Shown here piece after piece: positions 27,286 to 35,300 of a stretch of 64,000 bases of DNA. Every line of letters begins with the position of its first letter. The first letter of the stretch is position 1. The notes under the pieces are model-generated. The model was given only the letters and a program-made list of their open reading frames with translations, had not been told where the DNA came from and made no database searches. A program made the position numbers and the translations under genes. This DNA is from Lachancea mirantina (lineage: Eukaryota; Ascomycota; Saccharomycetes; Saccharomycetales; Saccharomycetaceae), in contig LT598465.1 of assembly GCA_900074745.1 (NCBI GenBank), forward strand, positions 372,001-436,000, in the 5' to 3' direction.

Positions 27286-28081
27286 ATGAGCTTCATATGT
27301 ATGATATGTGATGAAATTTCGAGCTTGATATAGTACTCTGAAATTTTGATCGAAGTGGTATTTGTCACCATCTGAGTTTTACAAGTTTACTGACATTTGG
27401 TTTCAAATAAGCGTTTCTAGAGCAGATGTATTCGACAAAGAAGAGCATACTACTCATGTAGAGTCCATTTTACCTGAATTGGACCTTGAATTTGTTGAAG
27501 TGCCATCTGATGGCGCGGGAAACGAAATTGATAATGATGATGATGAGTTCGAGTTCCCACTTTTCTCTGCTATAACTTCGGATAATACCAAATTTGCCAA
27601 TTCTTATGTTGACGATGATAGAGGACGTTGTAAAGAACGGTTGATGAAAGTCTCGCTACGTGAACCATCACCAGAAGTGATTGTGCAAGAAAGGCCGAGA
27701 AATTTCTATTTTGCCGAAGTTTCCAACGAGAGGAGAAATGAGTTCATACAGAGCTCTGTGGATTACGACCAGATTATTGCACAGCAAAAGATTTCGACGC
27801 AAGACCGATGGCCACAGTTCAAGGGTAAAGTGTTGGATGTTAGTGCGCATAATCTGAAAGTTGATGAAGAGATACGAAGAGAAATGAAAGTGAAAAAGAG
27901 AAGGCCTGGGAAGAAACAACGCCTAGCTAAGAAACTTGGCGCCCAAAGAGAATCTGAACGTCAAGAAAGAGCTCGAGACATTAAGAAGGCGATTAAAAAG
28001 AAGTTTCATAAACGAGGCGGGAGGAAAAACAAGAAGCCCGAAGTCAAACCCGAAGTCAAACCAAAATTTAGAACAGAATGA
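27286..28081 (+). CDS. YNL050C-like basic-tailed protein of unknown function (one intron)
   Basis: The long frame 27350-28081 has no ATG near its start and is closed by a stop just upstream, so a first exon is needed. The best model has exon 1 at 27286-27298 (ATG AGC TTC ATA T), a GTATGA donor, a branch site TACTGAC at 27388-27394, and an acceptor at GAG/CAG (27422 or 27425). With CAG the product is 222 aa and begins MSFIYVFDKEE. S. cerevisiae YNL050C also has an intron near its 5' end. The protein has an acidic N-terminal half and a very basic C-terminus (KKRRPGKKQRLAKKLG, then KPEVKPEVKPK), suggesting a nuclear or nucleolar location. The gene is convergent with COG5, 18 bp apart. Function unknown. 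Confidence 0.7.
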
Positions 28082-28099
28082 ATTACATGACGAAAACTT

Positions 28100-29257
28100 C
28101 TATATGCTATTCAATGACGAAACCGCATCTAGCATCAATTCCAAGTTTTTTTTCCAAGAATCGTCGTCTGAAGACAGTTTCATGAACTTGTTAATGCTTT
28201 GTATTATGGCTTTTGAGTTGGTTATTAAAGATTTTCCCACTGGACCACCTCTCTTCAATGACACTTCAAACTCAGTCTTGAAATTGCGAGCAATGCGCGA
28301 CCAATATAATCGTACCAAAGACTCTGTTTTCTTGTGGGATATGTATTCCAGAAGCAAATTTTGACTTCCTCTGTTGTAATTTGTCAATGATGATTCAAGT
28401 TGACCCAACACTTTGCATTTCATAACAACTTCGTCCAGCGCGTTGGAAAAATTTCTTATAGACGTGATAGTCTTCGTCAAAAGCTGGCTATCGCGACTAA
28501 TCTTCATAGATATGGATTTGTCAAGACAACTGAAACATTCTTTGGGACTCAATGCGTACAGCGAAAGCGCTAGCTGGGCGAGGTTATCAGAATTATTTTG
28601 CAAGTATTCTTGATCCAAGCATAAACTGCCAAACCGAACGGCAATAGATTTCAGGACATGTTGACGACTTGGTTTGACAACCTCGATCTCATATTTCTTG
28701 ACCACCCGCAAAGATTTCAATCCCACGTTTTCAGAAAAAGTCTTTTGAATCTGCTCGTGAGCGGATGCCATTGCCAGAAGCTGTTTCACGAAATCTGGGT
28801 CCTTTTCGTTTAAAGATCGCACATTCGATACCTGTTTCGTTAAGTACAGAAATACAAGAACTTCTCTCAGCCCATTGGAGGTCTGATGAATCTTGCTCAA
28901 TGCGCTTTGAAGCCTTAATGCATGCTCATAAGGCTGAATTATGTCGGTCTCCAGTCTTCTGTAAGAAAGATTCAAATAGTCTAAAGTAGGTTCCATTGAC
29001 TTCTGGGCAAAACTGTGAGCTTCTTTCTGAGTCTCAATTTGTTCAATTACATGAATTGAGTTTTGCTTAATAATGGCTTCTACTCTGTTGTCCATTTCGT
29101 CTATATCGTATTGCAATTTCTTAATCGGAGTTTCCAAATCTATGCTTAATCCATCGGGATTCGAATCTTTCTTCAAGAGCTCGCTGCAATAACGTACTCC
29201 ACTATAGTCATCTTCTAATATGAACTCAAATCCATCAGCAGCCTGATCCGCTGTCAT
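28100..29257 (-). CDS. COG5: Conserved oligomeric Golgi complex subunit 5
   Basis: The 385-aa protein matches yeast Cog5 (403 aa), a lobe B subunit of the COG tether with Cog6, Cog7 and Cog8. It is all-helical. The N-terminal heptad-rich segment (about 40-125) includes LETPIKKLQYDIDEMDNRV, and a helical bundle follows. There is no catalytic motif. Position confirms it: between YNL050C and HPM1/COX5, as expected from YNL050-YNL052. Yeast Cog5 is much shorter than the animal protein, so the size is normal. The start ATG at 29257 is the first in frame. Confidence 0.88.
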   Translation of the reverse strand: MTADQAADGFEFILEDDYSGVRYCSELLKKDSNPDGLSIDLETPIKKLQYDIDEMDNRVEAIIKQNSIHVIEQIETQKEAHSFAQKSMEPTLDYLNLSYRRLETDIIQPYEHALRLQSALSKIHQTSNGLREVLVFLYLTKQVSNVRSLNEKDPDFVKQLLAMASAHEQIQKTFSENVGLKSLRVVKKYEIEVVKPSRQHVLKSIAVRFGSLCLDQEYLQNNSDNLAQLALSLYALSPKECFSCLDKSISMKISRDSQLLTKTITSIRNFSNALDEVVMKCKVLGQLESSLTNYNRGSQNLLLEYISHKKTESLVRLYWSRIARNFKTEFEVSLKRGGPVGKSLITNSKAIIQSINKFMKLSSDDDSWKKNLELMLDAVSSLNSI

Positions 29258-29433
29258 ATTGGCAGTTGAGTTGATGATAGTCTATAGAGGTAAAGTTCTA
29301 GCTTTAGGTGGTCTATCAATATTGAGTTTCGATGAGATCACGTGATCTAGTAGATTCGCATTAAAATTATGGTGACCATGCTATTATACACTATATCCGG
29401 GTCTCGAGAGTCCTGTCTGATTCATTTCCACCA

Positions 29434-30558
29434 TCAATCAAATACCACTATGGACCTCTTCAAACCGCTGTTCACTTTCAAGGTGCTTAGCGTGATTTTG
29501 ACAGATTCTTCTCGTATTCTGTTTTCCATGTAACGTTGAAATTCAATGACGCTACCACCAACGCCGAAATATATGTCCTTTGCGGCCACCATAGTGGTAA
29601 TTACCTGGCGAGGATCTTGCTTGATTTTGGAAGTCAATTCTAGTATAATTTCACCAATGACAGGAAGGGTTTCTGGATTGTAAATAGTCTCTGACGTGAG
29701 TAACAGAAGATTCGTGGAGCGGACAGTCAAACTTTCGAGCATTTCGTAAAATACACGGCCCCATGCGCCCGATATGAAAGTGAGTTCGATTCCACGGCTA
29801 GAAATGTCTTTGACAAACGCTTCCAGAAGCACATCTGTGAAAAGCAGCTCGCCCTCCACAATGGGAATTGTGTCGTCATCGCATCTTTGCAATTCTACCC
29901 TTTCAACATCGTTCAGAACTGTTGCAGCCCACCCTATCACAAAATTTGGTAACGTCACCAGCCGCAGTGCGAACTCGTTGTAATCTGTCAGGACAAACTT
30001 AGTTCCGGGCACATTGCGCTGCAATACTTGTAGAAAAAGATATTCAGAGGGCAAAGCACTGCCGCACCCCATTTCAACTACGCAATCAGGAAATCTATCC
30101 CTCCAATTTTGCAAAGAAAGCACATCAGCAAGATCTAGTGAGCACTCCCAAGATTTGAGCCCTCCCTCGTAAACGTATTTCCGCAGATCTTCGTTCGTTT
30201 CTCCAAGCAGAATCTGAAATTCGTCTGTCGTTGCAGCGCTCCCGATTTCAGTCTTGGTATCTTCCGTCATCAATTGGTGCTTAACATCAAAAAGCTCTCT
30301 GCGATATAATTGAGTTTGGCACTCCGGCGATTTGAACTTCTCGTAAGAGACTCGAATTCCACGAATAGTTTGGAGAAGTTGTTGTAATTCGATCACCACA
30401 GGTTGTTTCACTTCAGGGCTTTTCAGAAATTCGGAATCAAGTGGACTGGGCTTCAAATTCTGTCCCTCGGGTGCCGAATGTCCATGATTGCCCATTGATT
30501 GGTTAGAATCACCATTATCAGATAAGATTTCCTCCGAAAACCCAAATTGAAATGACAT
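29434..30558 (-). CDS. HPM1: Protein-histidine methyltransferase acting on ribosomal protein L3
   Basis: Hpm1 methylates a histidine of Rpl3 (His243 in yeast) and promotes 60S assembly and translational fidelity. The frame opens upstream at a TTG, but the ATG at 30558 gives 374 aa starting MSFQFGFSEE, in line with S. cerevisiae (377 aa, MSFSFGF start). The seven-beta-strand SAM-binding motif VVEMGCGSALPSEYLFLQ is near residue 155, and the RRELFDVKHQLMTEDTK segment near 85 is characteristic. Upstream, at 30658-30684, PAC and RRPE elements sit about 100 bp from the ATG, placing the gene in the ribosome-biogenesis regulon. Confidence 0.94.
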   Translation of the reverse strand: MSFQFGFSEEILSDNGDSNQSMGNHGHSAPEGQNLKPSPLDSEFLKSPEVKQPVVIELQQLLQTIRGIRVSYEKFKSPECQTQLYRRELFDVKHQLMTEDTKTEIGSAATTDEFQILLGETNEDLRKYVYEGGLKSWECSLDLADVLSLQNWRDRFPDCVVEMGCGSALPSEYLFLQVLQRNVPGTKFVLTDYNEFALRLVTLPNFVIGWAATVLNDVERVELQRCDDDTIPIVEGELLFTDVLLEAFVKDISSRGIELTFISGAWGRVFYEMLESLTVRSTNLLLLTSETIYNPETLPVIGEIILELTSKIKQDPRQVITTMVAAKDIYFGVGGSVIEFQRYMENRIREESVKITLSTLKVNSGLKRSIVVFD

Positions 30559-30657
30559 TATAGTAATTAGGGGATCCCAGATGCTATGCAAGGCTCAGAA
30601 CGGAGCCAATGGACGAATAATCGCTCTTATCAGCTACTTTTTATAGGATTCGTCAAC

Positions 30658-30684
30658 GCGATGAGCTTCATCCAAAATTTTTCA
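30658..30684 (+). promoter_or_regulatory. PAC plus RRPE pair upstream of HPM1
   Basis: GCGATGAGCT (30658-30667) is an exact PAC box. AAAATTTTTCA (30674-30684) reads as TGAAAAATTTT on the other strand, an exact RRPE. They are six bases apart and 100 bp upstream of the HPM1 ATG. Confidence 0.85.
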
Positions 30685-31032
30685 GTTACATTTTCGTCGA
30701 TTATCGAAGTGTACCATGGTGATAACCACAGTGAACACCACCACAAATAACTTACAATGAATAAGCCTATAACTGGCTGACTCGGTCTCTAACTCCCTCG
30801 GTATGCTCGCGATAGCGAGCAACCTCGTGTTCCTTTATTGTCGTTTATTCTGAAGACTTAAATAAGATACATAACATCACACGCCCGTCGGTGAGAAAAA
30901 GCTTATCTTCAATCAACCAGAGGTGCATGGGAATGAGAAAGGACCCCTAAATGTATAGTGAGAGGAAAGGTGACAATTTCGATTTTGAATATGCACTTTT
31001 TGAAGAGAAAACGGAGATTCAGCCCAAGAATC
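30685..31032. other. Rest of intergenic region HPM1 upstream / COX5 downstream
   Basis: AT-rich, about 350 bp, containing the COX5 3' flank. A small plus-strand frame (30958-31158) runs antisense into COX5 and is not convincing. Confidence 0.45.
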
Positions 31033-31630
31033 TCATTTGGATTGGACTTGAGAGTAACCGCCCCATGGGTTGGCATTCTTAGATTTCAAGTATTCATCGG
31101 TTTTCAATTGCCATTCTTTGTTCATGGTCTTGGGTGGTTCACCGGCAAATTGTCTTAGAAACGCGAAAATGGCAATGGAACCAACTAGGCCCACAACAAC
31201 GCCTTTCGCTATAGAAGAGCCGTCACCCTTAACGTGCACGGGCCTTCTTGGTCCCCATTCTCCGTATGAGATGTACCAAGCAGCCTGCTTCTCGGTTTCG
31301 GTCAATTCGTTCCAGGGTAGTCTTTGACGTTCTTGCAGTTTGGTGACCAGTTCTTGTTGTTCGACCGCTGGTAGGTCTTCCCATCTGCTTTGTAAATCGA
31401 TAATTGAAGCTTTGGAAATTGCTTGTGTTTGCGCAAATCTGGCGGGCGTTACGCGAGCAACCCGGGTAAAAGTAGAACGCAGCACTGTAAAACTCTGTTA
31501 GTACTTGTAATCGCTAGTGTTCGTGGAACGCTGCAGTGGTTTATTTCATTCCGGGGGGTGAACAAGAGCAGTTGAATCTGACATGTTCGTCCCCGCGCGT
31601 CCGGCTCCAAGAGCTTCTCAACGACATGCT
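31033..31630 (-). CDS. COX5: Cytochrome c oxidase subunit Va/Vb, mitochondrial (intron splits the start codon)
   Basis: This is the single orthologue of Cox5a/Cox5b, an inner-membrane subunit of complex IV. Residues 1-20 form an Arg-rich matrix-targeting presequence (MLRSTFTRVARVTPARFAQT). The WYISYGEWGPRRPV motif is near 70-84, a membrane span lies at about 92-115, and the tail SKNANPWGGYSQVQSK is almost invariant. The frame has no ATG; TG CTG CGT follows directly after TTTTACAG (acceptor ends at 31485), with TACTAAC at 31503-31497. The best donor is A|GCATGT (A at 31630), which creates ATG across the junction: a GC-AG intron of 145 nt. I recall COX5B of S. cerevisiae also having its intron inside the start codon. 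An alternative donor GTATGG with an ATG at 31672 would add three residues. Confidence 0.9.
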
Positions 31631-32349
31631 CAACCGGATCAGCCTTCAAATTTCCATACACCTCCTTAACATCACATCACCTCCCCTCGAGTCCGAAGTC
31701 CGGAGCAACAAGCCTAAGTCGAAGCTTAACAGAGCTATCGACGCCGGTGAAAAAGCATATAAACTGCACTGATCAATCCACATTTCCCATTTTCACATCA
31801 ATCACATACTATTTGATTACTAGTTGATAAAGGTCCGGTACCTTCTTTTTGGTATCAGTCCAAGAGAAGCCTTCGGTTAAGCTCAATTTCTATATCCTAT
31901 ATAAATCGATAGCTCCGGTCTAGAAAATTTTTTTTTTTCCACTAGACTTTCACGCGATCTCTTTAACTGTAATACCGCGTTGACCAATCATATGCGTTTA
32001 AAAATGTGATCATGATTCACGAGTATATCATGTGATTCGTGTCACTGATGACGAATATGTGTATTCGTACGACATTGTTTAATATCGTGCTGTACGTTCT
32101 GAGTATCAAATGGGTATTCGTTAACTGTTATATTTCAAGTTACACGTGATTTCGTAACTTCAACTTCTATACAACTCTATGTAAAGGACCTTTAACTGTC
32201 ACCACAATCTGCCACGGTCAATTGAAAGCGAATACGACTGCCGAAAAGCGAGATTCCAGCTCGCACAGAGATTTTGGTTTGCTTAATATCGGTGATCGTC
32301 TTTTAAACCTTTAAAAAAGCTTCTAATTTGAGCTTAAATTGCCCTAAAT
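31631..32349. other. Divergent promoter region COX5 / MON2
   Basis: 719 bp. It contains a TATA-like element for COX5 (GCATATAAAC, about 31755-31763), a HAP-complex site at 31982-31989, and a dyad AAGTTAC...GTAACTT (32137-32160) enclosing CACGTG. A loosely similar version of the composite element (AGTATATCATGTG ... ATGACGAATA) lies near 32022-32060. Confidence 0.5.
31982..31989 (-). promoter_or_regulatory. HAP2/3/4/5 (CCAAT) site upstream of COX5
   Basis: The minus strand reads TGATTGGT, an exact match to the HAP consensus TNATTGGT. It is about 350 bp upstream of the COX5 start. HAP activation is the standard control of respiratory-chain genes in yeast. Confidence 0.75.
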
Positions 32350-35300
32350 ATGGCAACGGCTGTCTCGTTCACAACATTATCGCATCAGCTCACTTCGGAC
32401 TTGCAAACGCTGGCGTCAGAGTCCAAAAGACGAAACTCGGAAATCAGATATGCTAGTGAGAAATCTATCAAAATTTTGAAAACTGTACACTCTTTTCAAG
32501 AGCTTTCAAGGCATCCCGATTTCGTTTCGCCATTTATACAGTCATGTTCGTCGAAAAACGCCAAATGCACGACTATTTCAATGCACTGTTTCCAGAGGCT
32601 TTCTGTCGACAAATGCATACCGTCTGAGCGGATTCCAGATGTCTTACAGGCGTTTTCAGATTCGACCAGGTTGGCCGTCGAAATCCAGCTTAAAGTGCTC
32701 CAGATTTTGCCCATGTTTTTCAAGACTTACAGTGATCAGATAATTGGCCCATTGAGCGCCAAGTTGCTCGTCTGTTGTACAGACCTTCTTCAGATTCCAA
32801 ATAAGGCTCCAATGGTCGTCGGTACCGCGAGCGCTACATTACAACAGCTTGTTAATAGTATGTTTGAACGATCCAGGGCGGAGGAAGTCAAAGAATATGA
32901 AGTAGCAACCAGCAACAGTGATTTCATGAAGGTGGGACCTCTTCAGTACGATATCAACCGCATTTTCCACGATCTGTGCAGCTTAAATGGCACGACCGAC
33001 AAGAGCACAATACTGAAAGTGAGCTGCATACCTGAAGAATATGGTTTGGAAATTCTAGAAAGTTTATTTCAAAATCATGCGTCCCTGCTCAGACGTCAGC
33101 TAGATTTACAATTTATCTTGCGAACCAAAGCTGTGCCACTCCTGCTACGCTCCTATTCTTCCTCCAAGCATTTTCCTTTGGTTGTCAGAAGCTCTCGATG
33201 TATCGCCCTTTTGATCAGGGTAGATTTTTTGAAGATTTTGGAGCTCGAGCTCGAGGTTATTCTATCACTGCTTGTACACACGTTATCGGAAAATTCGGAC
33301 TCACCGCACTGGAAAAAGATTCTTTCGCTGGAAGTTATCCAAATAATTTCTAAAGATTTCGATCTATTACTGGGGATATATCTCACCTACGACAACATTG
33401 CAGAAAGAAAGGACATACTCAGTTCACTCCTGAGCGCTTTCTTACAGTTGCTTACCACCAAGCCTTACGAGGCAAACCTACACATCTTGACTGTGTTGCC
33501 AAGTCTCGATATGGCTCTTATTTCTCAAGAACATTCTGTGGCCCGCATCCCATTCATCGAGCTGTTGGACAAAGCTACAGCCCCTTATGTCGATGAAAAT
33601 TACATTCTATACCTAGTCTTGTCGATTTCTAACTCCATTTCTGACAAGATGGGCTTAAAAGCTTTGTCGCTTTCCCAGGGAGAGAAAAACGAAACCTTAA
33701 TGAAGAAGGCGGTGTTGATGTTCTCTCATGTTTTCCATGAATTATTAAAAATCCATGAGAAGTGGTTGTACGCTGCCTCTTTGGATACTTCACTCTTCAG
33801 GTCAGTGGTAAGATCTTTTCAAAGGCTAGGACAGGCTGCAGGAATTTTTGGACTCAGTGACATGCTCAGCCAATGCCTGCAAATATTTTGTGTTGCCGTT
33901 ATACAAATAGAAGAAGAGGTTCTCTCGTCACCACCCGAAGAAGAAGGATATTCTTCATCTAATGGGGTCTTCACAGCCCTTGCGGACACCTTCAGCGAAC
34001 CGGGCTTGCCAAGCCATAGTGTTTCTCATAAATCGCAAGCGCTTCAGCGTCCCAGATATCAAAGAACTATTGGTCTATTTCGGGCAATGATATCTCTCTC
34101 AATCTCCCTGGGATCTTCGTTCACAGTGGAAAATTGGAGATACGTTTTGGTAGCCTGGCAATGGACAGCTCATTATAGTGAGGATGAGACGAAACCTTTC
34201 GACTCTAGTAACAAGAGCCCTCAAAAATGTAGGCTCTCAAAATCAGATATCACCGCAATCGAATCAAGTGTTTCGAAATTAGTAGAAAGCACAGAAACTT
34301 ATTCTAATGAATCTTTCTCGATTTTAATCGAGAGCATGATGACTGAGGCGAGAAACACTCTACGACTCGATGAGGATTCTGACCTCATAACTGAAACCGA
34401 TTTTCGTCCACTTGATAAAGCAGGTAGCCCACAAAACTGCAAATTTAATCGAAACTTCTTCTTGAGTGGAATCGGTATTATAGCAGAATATAATTCCGGT
34501 CGACTCACAGAAAGCAAGGGTCAACGGTGTTGGAGTAAAATTGTTGATTTTTTGATTGAAATTGCTTCAAGGCGCCATTCGGATTCTTCTTTCACTACCT
34601 CTAGATTATGCGCGGCCAGTGCTTTGACGAATCTATTGTCTGAAGTGGCAGTTGGGTTCTCTGACGCGAAAAACACGCAAGATAGGGAAATAATCAACTT
34701 AATACAAGAGCACATTTTGAATGCACTCCAAAAATTGATCAAGGCCATCGTTAAGCTTGGAATTTCAAAAGATGACGTTTACAGTGGAACGGTTAACACA
34801 GAATTCGAAATCATTTTTTTGGTTCTTCGAACTCTGAAGCGATTCTTAGATGATTTTGGAGAGTCAATGAAATCGTCTTGGGATATGGTTTTTGAGATCC
34901 TCAATTCACCTTTCATGATTACCGGTGGCAATCTCGACTTGACGGGATTTGATGGCGTTGAAGATAACTCTATGCTTGAAGTAATGACCACCAAAAACAA
35001 TAGCATGATACAAATGTCTTTTGACGTTTTCAAGTTAATCACTGACGATTTTCTACAAACTTTACCTTTGAAAGCCATTGAGAGTTTGATAGACACGTTG
35101 GTGCATTTTGTTTCTCAAAAGGAAGATTTGAACATATCATTTTCGTCAATAAGTCAGTTTTGGATCGTGGGAGACTATTTAAGGGTTTGCATTGAAAGTA
35201 CTGACCAGTCTCAGAAGTCTTTGAGTCCTGCATTTCTAGAGAATCTGTTCGAAACTTCAACTGTTAAAGCTCTCACAAATCTAGCACAGAACAAATTCGA

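Noticed and set aside
32020-32170. Possible centromere (CDEI-like ATCACATG on the minus strand)
   Set aside because: No AT-rich CDEII of the right length followed by a CCGAA-type CDEIII in either direction.
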